A DNA stretch of 64,000 nt from UBA1756 sp045222555. Its GTDB lineage: Bacteria; Bacteroidota; Bacteroidia; Bacteroidales; WCHB1-69. The DNA is taken from NCBI GenBank assembly GCA_045222555.1, contig JBGUYY010000072.1:124001-188000 (forward strand), given 5' to 3'. How positions within the stretch are numbered: position 1 is the stretch's first letter; each line of letters starts with the position of its first letter. Shown piece after piece: positions 50,357 to 58,959 of the stretch. A program made the position numbers and the translations under genes. The notes below the pieces were generated by a model. The model searched no databases and had not been told where the DNA came from. It worked only from the letters and a program-made list of their open reading frames with translations.

Positions 50357-52918
50357 TTATTTTGATTGGGTGTTGGCAGATTTTTTTCTTCTTTTTACCA
50401 TCTGGAAAATTCCCCAGCCAGCGACTCCCAGTATGGTCAGGTAGATCAGGTAGCTGCAGGCCACCGATACTTTGCCCCATTTTTCCACTGTGACGGGACG
50501 GAACTCGAAGCGGATATGGTGTTTGCCGGCCGGCACGTTCATAGCGCGCAGGGTGTAGTTGGCGCGGAAATGGTCGGCAGGCTTCCCGTCGATATAGGCG
50601 TTCCAACCGTAGGGATAGTAGATTTCGGAGAATACCACCATGCCTTTTTCTTTCGCGGTGTAGTCATATTCCACATAGTCGGGCGCGTATTTGGTAAGTT
50701 TGATGGTTGCAGTGTTGTCGTGATGCGGACGGAAATCTTTCACAAAATCTTTGAATTGTACATCCGTCACCAAAGTGTTGCGCAGGTTGATTTTGTTGAG
50801 TGCATCCGACTCTTCATTGGGCGTTTTGGCAAGCACCACTGAATCCACAAACCAGGCATTGCCCATTGCGTTGGGGTTCTCCACTACCATGGGCTGTTCA
50901 TTGCCTACTACGGCGTATTTCATGTTTAACATATTCAATACTGGATAGTCGGTAGTGTCGCTGAGCAGCAAGAAAAACTTCTTTCCATCCATCGTGCGCA
51001 TGGATTGTATCATGGGATTGGTCTCCGGATAGATGTGTGCGTCAATCAGATCCTGATAGCGGCGCAACTTGGCTGCGCTGTAGCCTCCGATGGATTTGAA
51101 ACGGTAGGAGGTACGGGAATCGTTGAAGGGGCCTTGGTCGTCGGTGAGGTTGTACACGCGGTAGCCAATGGTATTGCCTTTTTCGCGAGACAAAATGTCA
51201 TTTTCCCATTCTTTCGGATTAAAGTATGCCTTGTCGGTTTTGTCTTTGACGAAGTTGTCATCGTTGAAGAATTTGCGGTCGATGGGCCACATGTCAATGA
51301 GAATAAGCACACCGAGTGCTGGTACCAAGAAGCTTAGTTTGAGTTTGCTTTGGGAGGCATAGAGCCAAACCAGTAGGGCACCTAACACTACGAACAGGAA
51401 TGAGCGTAAGGCGCTGGCACGGTAGATGGCAGCGCGTTCGGCTACAACGGCCGAGCTGAGCCATTCGGGCCAATTGGCGAAAATGGCCTCGTCGCGGCCC
51501 CATGAGAAGTTCAGGAAGAAGCTGGCAATCAGTGCTAATACGCAAAAACCAGCGGTGACACCAGCAGCAATATAGATGTTGGTGAGCATCTTTTTCTTGT
51601 TGTAGGTTTGGCTGGCCTTTTGATCCATCACCTCCTTGAGAGCGAGGAAACCCAACAATGGCATGGTGATCTCAGCCACCACCAGTATGGATTCTACCGC
51701 TCGGAACTTGGTGTACATGGGGAAATATTTGGCAAATAACTCCGTCAGCCACATGAAGTTGGAACCCCATGCCAGCAGAATGGAGAAGAGTGTAGCCACC
51801 AGCAGTGCCCATTTGTAGGGTCCTTTTACAATGAGCAGTCCTAACACAAACAGGAAACAGACAATGGCACCGACATATACGGGGCCGGAAGTTCCCTCGT
51901 CGCCACCCCAGTAGGTGGGCATGTTTTTGCAATATTCTGCAGCTTGGCGTTTGGGCATGCCGTTCTGCACCATGGCCTTATACACTTGTGAGTTGGTGCC
52001 CACATCGTAGGCGGAGGCGTAGCCACGCGAACCGGGAATGAGCAGGGTGGAGGTTTCACCGATGCCGTAGCTATACTGCGTCATATAGCTGAGGTCTAAC
52101 CCCTGAGTTTTATTGTTGTTGGCCTTTTCTTGTACAAGTTCGGAATGGCCACCTCGCATGGTTTCTTTGGAGTACTCTTGGTTGGTTAAGAAGGAAACAG
52201 CTTGTGTGCCTATGCCAAGTCCGAAGGCTGCACCGAACAGCAATGTTCCAACAAGGAGATCTTTCCATCTTTTTTCCTTGATATGAATGAACAGTTCAGC
52301 GCAGAACATTATTCCTACAAGCATAAACATGTAGTATGTCATTTGTGGGTGCAGCATGATGGCTATGGCAGTGTATGCCATAACAAGTATGATCCCCCAT
52401 CCATATTTTTTTTGGTAGATGAGGTAAAATCCGCCTATAATGGGGGCTAAGAGTCCGATTCCTACTGCTTTGACAATGTGTCCCGCCGCTAAAATGACAA
52501 TAAAATAAGAGGAAAGGGTAATAGCTATAGAACCTACAATGGAAATCCATGGGTCAACCTTGAATGCCCGTAAAAGGATGAAGAAACCGATGAAATAACC
52601 TATAAACCATGCGATTGCATTGGTGAAGCCGAGTCGAGTTCCGTAGCTGAGAGGAAGCAGGATCGATCCTTGTGGATAGGAATAGCCAATTTGGTAGGTG
52701 GGCATTCCTCCAAACATGGAACCAGTCCATCCGCTACTTTCTCCTGTGGCTTCTTTGTATTCTTTGCACTCCTGATATTGTCCTTGCCAGCCCACACCAT
52801 CGCTGGAATGGAGCACTTTCCCGTCTAATACGGGAGAGACATAGATGATAGATAGTACAAGGAAAACCACCAACGCCACGGCGTAGGGAAGGATTTTTTT
52901 GAAAAGTTCTTTATTCAT
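50357..52918 (-). CDS. YfhO-family membrane protein (GT-C-like)
   Basis: An 853-residue polytopic membrane protein. The N-terminus is YAVALVVFLVLSIIYVSPVLDG, and the first periplasmic loop has SSDGVGWQGQYQEC and then GGMPTYQIGYSYP. Around twelve further membrane segments follow. The C-terminal soluble domain contains YYPYGWNAYIDGKPADHF and VPAGKHHIRFEF, the diagnostic end of the YfhO family. Members are linked to glycosylation of lipoteichoic acids in Firmicutes. In Bacteroidetes they are conserved but poorly understood, and a polyprenyl-sugar-dependent transferase is plausible. It lies between uxs and a GT2 gene. Confidence 0.88.
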   Translation of the reverse strand: MNKELFKKILPYAVALVVFLVLSIIYVSPVLDGKVLHSSDGVGWQGQYQECKEYKEATGESSGWTGSMFGGMPTYQIGYSYPQGSILLPLSYGTRLGFTNAIAWFIGYFIGFFILLRAFKVDPWISIVGSIAITLSSYFIVILAAGHIVKAVGIGLLAPIIGGFYLIYQKKYGWGIILVMAYTAIAIMLHPQMTYYMFMLVGIMFCAELFIHIKEKRWKDLLVGTLLFGAAFGLGIGTQAVSFLTNQEYSKETMRGGHSELVQEKANNNKTQGLDLSYMTQYSYGIGETSTLLIPGSRGYASAYDVGTNSQVYKAMVQNGMPKRQAAEYCKNMPTYWGGDEGTSGPVYVGAIVCFLFVLGLLIVKGPYKWALLVATLFSILLAWGSNFMWLTELFAKYFPMYTKFRAVESILVVAEITMPLLGFLALKEVMDQKASQTYNKKKMLTNIYIAAGVTAGFCVLALIASFFLNFSWGRDEAIFANWPEWLSSAVVAERAAIYRASALRSFLFVVLGALLVWLYASQSKLKLSFLVPALGVLILIDMWPIDRKFFNDDNFVKDKTDKAYFNPKEWENDILSREKGNTIGYRVYNLTDDQGPFNDSRTSYRFKSIGGYSAAKLRRYQDLIDAHIYPETNPMIQSMRTMDGKKFFLLLSDTTDYPVLNMLNMKYAVVGNEQPMVVENPNAMGNAWFVDSVVLAKTPNEESDALNKINLRNTLVTDVQFKDFVKDFRPHHDNTATIKLTKYAPDYVEYDYTAKEKGMVVFSEIYYPYGWNAYIDGKPADHFRANYTLRAMNVPAGKHHIRFEFRPVTVEKWGKVSVACSYLIYLTILGVAGWGIFQMVKRRKKSANTQSK

Positions 52919-52950
52919 AGGTTATGCTGTTTTTCGTTTCTTTCTAATAT

Positions 52951-53013
52951 TATATGCGAAATCATATAATTTTTAGGAAATACTATGATTTTATATGGAA
53001 TTCCATATAAAAT
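52951..53013. repeat. Two palindromes between uxs and the YfhO-like gene
   Basis: At 52988-53013 there is a perfect 26-bp palindrome with arms ATTTTATATGGAA and TTCCATATAAAAT. At 52951-52968, TATATG and CATATA flank 6 bases. No T-run follows on the minus strand. They may be operators, processing sites or a partial terminator within the operon. Confidence 0.85.
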
Positions 53014-53022
53014 ATTGTCCTC

Positions 53023-53955
53023 TTACACCAGCTCCTGGAAGTACTCAATGGTCTTCTCCAAACCTTCGCGCAGCTGTATCGTGGGCTGCCAGCCTAAAAT
53101 CTGCTTTGCCTTGTCAATCACGGGCTGGCGCTGCTGCGGGTCGTCCTGCGCCGCCGGCTGATACACAATCTTCGACTTCGAGCCGGTGAGCTCGATGACC
53201 AACTCTGCCAACTGTTTGATGGTGAACTCGTTGGGATTGCCCAAGTTGATGGGACCAATCACGCTTTCATCGGTATTCATCATGCGGATGAAACCCTCGA
53301 TCAGGTCGTCGCAGTAGCAGAAGCTGCGGGTTTGGTCGCCCGTGCCGTAAATGGTGATGTCCTCGCCGCGCAATGCCTGCATGATGAAGTTCGACACCAC
53401 TCGTCCGTCGTTCGGATGCATGTGCGGACCATAGGTGTTGAAGATACGCACCACCTTGATTCTCACGTGGTTCTGACGATGGTAGTCGAAGAACAAGGTC
53501 TCTGCACAGCGCTTGCCCTCATCGTAGCATGAGCGGATGCCGTTGGGATTTACGTTGCCCCAGTACTCTTCCGGCTGCGGATGCACGGTCGGGTCGCCAT
53601 AGACCTCGCTGGTGGATGCCTGCAGAATTTTGGCATTGATACGCTTCGCCAATCCCAGCATGTTGATGGCCCCCATCACAGAGGTTTTCACCGTCTTGAT
53701 CGGATTGTACTGATAGTGAACGGGAGAGGCCGGACAAGCGAGGTTGTAAATTTCATCCACTTCAATATAGAAGGGGGAGGTGATGTCGTGACGAATCACC
53801 TCGAAGTAGGGATTGTCCATCAGGTGCACGATGTTGCGCTTGTTGCCAGTGAAGTAGTTGTCGAGGCAGATGACCTCGTTGCCTTCGTTGAGCAGTCGCT
53901 CGCACAGATGCGACCCTAAAAATCCTGCGCCGCCAGTAACTAAGATTCTTTTCAT
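53023..53955 (-). CDS. uxs: UDP-glucuronate decarboxylase (UDP-xylose synthase)
   Basis: An NAD-dependent SDR converting UDP-glucuronate to UDP-xylose. Start taken at ATG 53955, 310 residues. The cofactor motif VTGGAGFLGSHLCERL is at 6-21. Active-site elements are LQASTSEVYGDP (Thr115, Glu117) and SCYDEGKRCAE (Tyr144, Lys148). YNLACPASPVHYQ is diagnostic for UXS-type enzymes over other epimerases. It lies 9 bp downstream of ugd, whose product is its substrate, giving a complete two-step route from UDP-glucose to UDP-xylose. Confidence 0.93.
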   Translation of the reverse strand: MKRILVTGGAGFLGSHLCERLLNEGNEVICLDNYFTGNKRNIVHLMDNPYFEVIRHDITSPFYIEVDEIYNLACPASPVHYQYNPIKTVKTSVMGAINMLGLAKRINAKILQASTSEVYGDPTVHPQPEEYWGNVNPNGIRSCYDEGKRCAETLFFDYHRQNHVRIKVVRIFNTYGPHMHPNDGRVVSNFIMQALRGEDITIYGTGDQTRSFCYCDDLIEGFIRMMNTDESVIGPINLGNPNEFTIKQLAELVIELTGSKSKIVYQPAAQDDPQQRQPVIDKAKQILGWQPTIQLREGLEKTIEYFQELV

Positions 53956-53964
53956 ACCCAAAAT

Positions 53965-55284
53965 TTATGCGTTATACCCGATGGGGAAATAGTCGATGTT
54001 GTGTTTTTTCACCTCTTCGGCGTTGTAGATGTTGCGTCCGTCGAAAATCACGGCATGGCGCATCATTGTGCTGACCTTGGCGAAGTCGAGCACGCGGAAC
54101 TCTGCCCACTCGGTGACGAGGAACAGGGCGTCGGCATCGCGGAGGGTGTCCTCGATGTTGGTGCAATAGGTGATGGCATCGCCGATTCTGCGCTGGCACT
54201 CTTCCATCGCCACGGGATCATAGGCCTTCACGTGGCATCCGGCTGCCCGCAGTTTTTCAATCAGCACCAATGCAGGAGCCTCGCGCATGTCGTCGGTGTT
54301 GGGCTTGAAAGCCAATCCTAACATGGCTACCGTCATGCCTTTGATATTTCCTTTGAAATAGTTGTTGAACTTCTTGAACAACAATGATTTCTGACGCTCG
54401 TTGATATCCTCTACCGCCCGCAGAATCTCCAGCGAGCAGTCGTTTTCCGCACCCGTATGGATGAGCGCCTTGACATCTTTCGGGAAGCAGGAACCGCCGT
54501 AGCCGATGCCGGCGTACAGGAACTTGCTGCCGATACGGCTGTCGGCGCCGATGCCTTTCCGCACCATGTTCACGTTGGCGCCCACCGCTTCGCACAAGTT
54601 GGCGATATCGTTCATGAAGCTGATACGTGTGGCCAGCATGGCGTTGGCCGTGTATTTGATCATCTCGGCCGAGCTGATGTCGGTGAAGATGATGGGATGC
54701 CCGTTCAAGACGAAGGGCTTGTAAATCTTCTCCATGATGGCGCGGGCGCGTTCCGACTCCACGCCCACCACGATGCGGTCGGGCTTCATGAAGTCGCTGA
54801 TGGCGTCGCCCTCTTTCAGGAATTCGGGGTTGGAGGCGATGTCGAACTCGATGTTCACGCCGCGCTTGTCCAGCTCCTCCTGCACGGCGGCTTTCACCTT
54901 GCGGGCGGTGCCCACCGGCACGGTGCTCTTGGTCACGAACACGATGTGCTTGTTGATGTTACGGCCGACCGTGTGGGCCACTTCCAGCACGTAGCTGAGG
55001 TCTGCGCTGCCATCTTCATCGGGCGGGGTGCCCACAGCCGAAAAGACCACATCCACATCGTTGATGACCTCGGGCAGGGAAGTGGTGAAGTTCAAACGAC
55101 CCTTCTGGATGTTGGTTTTCAGCATCTCTTCCAATCCGGGTTCAAAGATGGGGCATTCCCCTCTTTTCAGAGTTTCGATCTTTTGTTCATTCACATCCAC
55201 ACAGGTAATCTGAAATCCGACTTCAGCGAGGCAGGTGCCTGTCACCAATCCGACGTATCCGGAACCGACAATTGCAATTTTCAT
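53965..55284 (-). CDS. ugd: UDP-glucose 6-dehydrogenase
   Basis: Oxidises UDP-glucose to UDP-glucuronate with two NAD+. The 439-residue protein has the N-terminal Rossmann motif AIVGSGYVGLVTGTCLAEVG, the VPVGTARKV strand, and catalytic Cys266 in YGGSCFPKDVKAL. A second Rossmann domain follows. Length and motifs match the Ugd/TuaD family. It supplies both uronic acid and, through uxs, xylose for the glycan; the GT2 gene upstream is only 6 bp away. Confidence 0.95.
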   Translation of the reverse strand: MKIAIVGSGYVGLVTGTCLAEVGFQITCVDVNEQKIETLKRGECPIFEPGLEEMLKTNIQKGRLNFTTSLPEVINDVDVVFSAVGTPPDEDGSADLSYVLEVAHTVGRNINKHIVFVTKSTVPVGTARKVKAAVQEELDKRGVNIEFDIASNPEFLKEGDAISDFMKPDRIVVGVESERARAIMEKIYKPFVLNGHPIIFTDISSAEMIKYTANAMLATRISFMNDIANLCEAVGANVNMVRKGIGADSRIGSKFLYAGIGYGGSCFPKDVKALIHTGAENDCSLEILRAVEDINERQKSLLFKKFNNYFKGNIKGMTVAMLGLAFKPNTDDMREAPALVLIEKLRAAGCHVKAYDPVAMEECQRRIGDAITYCTNIEDTLRDADALFLVTEWAEFRVLDFAKVSTMMRHAVIFDGRNIYNAEEVKKHNIDYFPIGYNA

Positions 55285-55290
55285 AATCGT

Positions 55291-56304
55291 TTATTTATAA
55301 AGCTCTTCCTGATTTTTACGGGAGGCTTTTCGGGTGAAAAACTCATCGATAAAGCCCAGTCCGTAGCCGAAAAGCTGGGTGTAGCTTGCGGCGATGGAGA
55401 GAAAAGCGATGGATATTTTTTTATTTTTGATGAAAGATTCAGTGAAAATGGCCAGCACATAGCCAACGATGGGGATGAGCCAGAGCCACCAGTAGCGGCA
55501 TTGGGAGAGGGCGAAGAGGATGGCCAGCAGCACCAGTCCGACATTGCCCAGTGCAAAGAGGGCAGGCAGGGTGTGTACCAGCTTGAGGGCGCCGGGATGC
55601 AATTTGTTGAGCAGCAGTCGGGCTTTCCCGAAGGTGTTCACCTGGCGGAAGAATTTCTTCAAACTCACCCGGCGTTTGTGGTAAACGTGTGCTTCAGGGA
55701 ACAGCTGCGACTCGAAGCCAGCTTCTTTTATTCTGATACTCAAGTCGATATCCTCTCCAATCATATTCTTGTAGCCACCCACTTTTTCGTACACTTCTTT
55801 GGAAATGCCCATGTTGAAGGAACGGGGCGAGAACTTCTTCACGTTTTTGGTGCCGCCGCGTATGCCGCCGGTTGTCATGAAGGAGGTCATCGAGTAGCTG
55901 ATGGCTTTCTGCATGTCGTTGAAAGAGCGGTCGGCAGCATCAGGTCCACCGTAACAATCAACGTATGAGGTGGTTAGATGTTTTTTTACTAATTCCACAT
56001 AGCGCTCCGGCATGATGCAGTCGGAGTCGAAAATGATGAAGTAGTTGCCGCTGGCGCGATCCATACCATAGTTGCGGGTCTCGCTTCTGCCCGAGTTGGG
56101 CTTGAAGTAGTAGTGCAGGTTCAGCTTGTCTTCGTAGGCTTTGCACACCTCGTTGCATTTCAGCGTCGAGCCGTCTTCGATGACCAGCACCTCGAAGTCC
56201 TTGTCGGTTTGTTTCGACAGACTTTCCAGCAGTTCAGTCACTTCGTCGGGACGGTTAAAGACTGGAACGATGATGGACAGATGGATTTCTTGTTCTTCTG
56301 ACAT
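55291..56304 (-). CDS. Membrane-associated family 2 glycosyltransferase
   Basis: A 337-residue GT2: LSIIVPVFNRPDEVTELLESL, VIEDGSTLKC, and DxD motif IIFDSDCIMPERY. It contains MIGEDIDLSIRIKEAG with an acidic catalytic motif. Two or three hydrophobic C-terminal segments (about 245-310, LPALFALGNVGLVLLAILF and LWLIPIVGYVLAIF) anchor it in the membrane. This is the first gene of the minus-strand operon to ugd, uxs, yfhO and the second GT2, so it may start glycan assembly on a lipid carrier or act in a polymerising role. Confidence 0.88.
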   Translation of the reverse strand: MSEEQEIHLSIIVPVFNRPDEVTELLESLSKQTDKDFEVLVIEDGSTLKCNEVCKAYEDKLNLHYYFKPNSGRSETRNYGMDRASGNYFIIFDSDCIMPERYVELVKKHLTTSYVDCYGGPDAADRSFNDMQKAISYSMTSFMTTGGIRGGTKNVKKFSPRSFNMGISKEVYEKVGGYKNMIGEDIDLSIRIKEAGFESQLFPEAHVYHKRRVSLKKFFRQVNTFGKARLLLNKLHPGALKLVHTLPALFALGNVGLVLLAILFALSQCRYWWLWLIPIVGYVLAIFTESFIKNKKISIAFLSIAASYTQLFGYGLGFIDEFFTRKASRKNQEELYK

Positions 56305-56319
56305 GGATTTAATTTAGCG

Positions 56320-56329
56320 TGCAAAAGTA
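56320..56329 (-). promoter_or_regulatory. -7 promoter element for the GT2-ugd-uxs-yfhO-GT2 operon
   Basis: Minus strand TACTTTTGCA, 15 bp before the start codon at 56304; divergent from the gmhA promoter at 56373. Confidence 0.65.
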
Positions 56330-56372
56330 CGATTTTTTTTTGGATTACTCATTTTGATTTCCCTATTTTGCT

Positions 56373-56382
56373 TATCTTTGCC
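56373..56382 (+). promoter_or_regulatory. -7 promoter element for gmhA
   Basis: TATCTTTGCC. It lies so close to the ATG at 56391 that the ATG at 56406 is the better start. Confidence 0.6.
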
Positions 56383-56405
56383 GCCAATTTATGAATCCAT
56401 ATAGA

Positions 56406-56990
56406 ATGACGCAGATTTCTCCGCAAATTATACAATCCATTGACAGCAGCATTGCCGTGAAACAGGCGATTTTGGCCAACCGTGAACTTTTGGAACACAT
56501 ACAATTGGCAGCGGACAGGATGGTTGCATCGTTGCGCAATGGTGGCAGAATCCACTTCTGCGGTAACGGTGGCAGTGCAGCCGATGCACAACACCTTGCA
56601 GCAGAGCTTTCAGGTCGCTTTTATTTTGACCGTCCACCCCTCAATGCCGAGGCACTCCATTGCAATACTTCCTATCTCACTGCTGTCGGCAACGACTATG
56701 GCTTCGACATGGTTTTCTCCCGATTGCTGCAGGGCACTGCCAAGTCTGGGGATGTCATTGTGGGCATCTCCACCTCCGGTAATTCCCAGAATATTCTCAA
56801 GGCTTTCGAGACGGCAAAAAAAATGGGACTGTGTGTCATTGCCATGACAGGTGCGACAGGTGGGAAGATGAAGGAGTATGCTGATGTTCTGCTCAACATT
56901 CCCTCCACAGACACGCCGCGTATCCAGGAAAGTCATATCATGGTGGGACATATCTTGTGTGAAATAGTGGAAAAGACTATGTTTGGATGA
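56406..56990 (+). CDS. gmhA: Phosphoheptose isomerase (sedoheptulose-7-phosphate isomerase)
   Basis: A SIS-domain enzyme converting sedoheptulose 7-phosphate to D-glycero-D-manno-heptose 7-phosphate, for heptose synthesis. The frame also opens at ATG 56391, but the promoter at 56373 favours 56406, giving 194 residues, as in E. coli GmhA. GRIHFCGNGGSAADAQHLAAELSG contains the phosphate-binding Ser, and VGISTSGNSQNILKA is the second SIS motif. TPRIQESHIMVGHILCE is the C-terminal active-site helix with the catalytic His and Glu. Other heptose genes (hldE, gmhB) are not in the window. Confidence 0.9.
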   Translation: MTQISPQIIQSIDSSIAVKQAILANRELLEHIQLAADRMVASLRNGGRIHFCGNGGSAADAQHLAAELSGRFYFDRPPLNAEALHCNTSYLTAVGNDYGFDMVFSRLLQGTAKSGDVIVGISTSGNSQNILKAFETAKKMGLCVIAMTGATGGKMKEYADVLLNIPSTDTPRIQESHIMVGHILCEIVEKTMFG

Positions 56991-57028
56991 GAGGGGAGCG
57001 CCCTGGTGAAAAATTCAAAAAAAATCAG

Positions 57029-57038
57029 TAATTTTGCG
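57029..57038 (+). promoter_or_regulatory. -7 promoter element for mutA
   Basis: TAATTTTGCG, one mismatch-free TAnnTTTGC core, 49 bp before the ATG at 57088. Confidence 0.6.
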
Positions 57039-57087
57039 GCCGCATTTTTATATGTATTAAATAATAAAAACTATAAATAAAAACATC

Positions 57088-58935
57088 ATGATGGAAGAGA
57101 AATTATTTAGCGAATTTGCACCCATCCCGACAGAAAAATGGGAAGAGGTCATCAACAAAGACTTAAAGGGCGCCGACTACGAGAAAAAGCTGGTGTGGCG
57201 CACCAATGAGGGGTTCAAAGTTCGCCCATACTACCGCGCAGAAAATCTGGAGGACCTTTCCTATCTGGATGTGATGCCCAACGAGTTTCCCTATACCCGA
57301 AGCACGAAGGCTGACACCAACAACTGGGAGATTGTGCAGAATGTAACGGAGACCGATCCCGCGAAGGCCAACAAAGTAGCATTGGCTTCCATCAAGGGCG
57401 GCGCCACGATGATTTCCTTCAATATGAAGGGCGTTGCCAACGCACAGGACCTCGCCACACTGCTGGCCGGTATCGAACTCGACAAGATAGGCGTACAGTT
57501 CACCCAGCTCCACGGCCGTGCCCTGCCGCTGATGAAGGACTTTATCGCCTACCTCGAAGCCAACGGCATTGACAAGGCAGCCGTGAAGGGCGGCATCGCC
57601 TACGATGGCATCGCCTGCTGCCTGCGCCACGGCAAGTTCCATACTTCCGAGAAGGAGGCGATGGATACTGCCCTCGAGTTAGTGAAACTGACCGCCGACC
57701 TGCCGAACTTCCGTGCCGTGAACGTACGCGGTATTCTGATGCACAACGGCGGCGCTACCATTGTACAGGAACTGGGTTACACCCTCGGCATCGCCAACGA
57801 ATATCTGGCCTACGCCACCAACAACGGAATGCCCGTGGAGCAGATGGCCAAGAAGATGGAGGTCACCCTCTCCATCGCTTCCAACTACTTCATGGAGATC
57901 GCCAAGCTGCGTGCCTTCCGTCTGCTCTGGGCCACCATGGTGAGCCAGTACCAGCCGAAGTGCGACTGCGCCTGCAAGGTGCGCATCAACTCAGTGGCCT
58001 CCTCGTGGAACAAAACCCTCTACGATCCCTATGTCAACATGCTGAGAACCACCACAGAAGGTATGTCGGCCGCCCTCGGCGGTGCTGACAGCATCACGCT
58101 GCAGCCCTTCGACGTAGCCTACAAGCAGGATGACGATTTCTCGCGCCGCATTAGCCGCAACGTGCAGATCATCCTCAAAGAGGAGTCGTACTTCGACAAA
58201 GTGGTGGACCCCGCTGCCGGCTCCTACTATCTGGAAAACCTCACCGACTCGCTGGCCGAGTACGCCTGGAAGCAGTTCCAAGAGGTGGAGGCACAGGGTG
58301 GCATCATCAAGCTTATCCTTTCGGGTGACATCAAGCGCGCCATCGAAGAGAGCTGCAACAAGCGCAATATGGACATCGCCACCCGCAAATATGTGTTCCT
58401 CGGCACCAACCAGTACCCGAACATCAATGAGAGCATGCTCGACAAATTGGAGAAGACGGAAACCGAGCATGTGGATGGCCTGCAGGATTATCGCGGCGCC
58501 ATGGCATTCGAGCAGCTGCGCTTAGAGACGGAGCGTTACGCCAAGCAGAACGGCCGTCCGAAGGTGTTCCTGCTGAAGATCGGTAACCTGGCCATGCGTC
58601 AGGCACGTGCCGGCTTCACCTCCAACTTCTTTGGCTGTGCCGGTTATGAGATTGTGGAGAACGCCGGTTTCGCCACCGTTGAGGAGGGCATTGAAGCCGC
58701 CAAGGCCGTGAAGGCTGACATCGTGGTGGTATGCAGCTCCGACGAGGAGTACGCCACCTTCGGCGTAGAGGCCGCCAAGGCCGCCAAGGCCGCCGGCTTT
58801 ACCTTCATCGTGGCCGGTAACCCCACCGAGAGTATCGACGCTCTCAAAGAGGCGGGCGCCGACGACTTCATCCACGTGCGCACCAACGTGCTCGAGTGTC
58901 TGAAAAAATACAACGCTATCTTCTGTCAGAAATAA
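57088..58935 (+). CDS. mutA: Methylmalonyl-CoA mutase small subunit
   Basis: The non-catalytic partner subunit of adenosylcobalamin-dependent methylmalonyl-CoA mutase, which interconverts succinyl-CoA and methylmalonyl-CoA on the propionate pathway. The 615-residue protein has the TIM-barrel half (VWRTNEGFKVRPYYR near the start, VKGGIAYDGIACCL, AALGGADSITLQPFD) and a C-terminal B12-like domain. Instead of the B12-ligating DxHxxG motif this domain has GNLAMRQARAGF, as expected for the small subunit. The large subunit mutB usually follows directly in Bacteroidetes; here a peptidase gene does instead. Confidence 0.93.
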   Translation: MMEEKLFSEFAPIPTEKWEEVINKDLKGADYEKKLVWRTNEGFKVRPYYRAENLEDLSYLDVMPNEFPYTRSTKADTNNWEIVQNVTETDPAKANKVALASIKGGATMISFNMKGVANAQDLATLLAGIELDKIGVQFTQLHGRALPLMKDFIAYLEANGIDKAAVKGGIAYDGIACCLRHGKFHTSEKEAMDTALELVKLTADLPNFRAVNVRGILMHNGGATIVQELGYTLGIANEYLAYATNNGMPVEQMAKKMEVTLSIASNYFMEIAKLRAFRLLWATMVSQYQPKCDCACKVRINSVASSWNKTLYDPYVNMLRTTTEGMSAALGGADSITLQPFDVAYKQDDDFSRRISRNVQIILKEESYFDKVVDPAAGSYYLENLTDSLAEYAWKQFQEVEAQGGIIKLILSGDIKRAIEESCNKRNMDIATRKYVFLGTNQYPNINESMLDKLEKTETEHVDGLQDYRGAMAFEQLRLETERYAKQNGRPKVFLLKIGNLAMRQARAGFTSNFFGCAGYEIVENAGFATVEEGIEAAKAVKADIVVVCSSDEEYATFGVEAAKAAKAAGFTFIVAGNPTESIDALKEAGADDFIHVRTNVLECLKKYNAIFCQK

Positions 58936-58959
58936 TCGATCTTCTTCACTCCATTAACA

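Noticed and set aside
54457..55968. 503-residue plus-strand open frame opposite ugd and the GT2 gene
   Set aside because: It is antisense to two genes with complete family motifs, has no promoter or motifs, and its composition (His/Val/Gly rich) is typical of a mirror frame.
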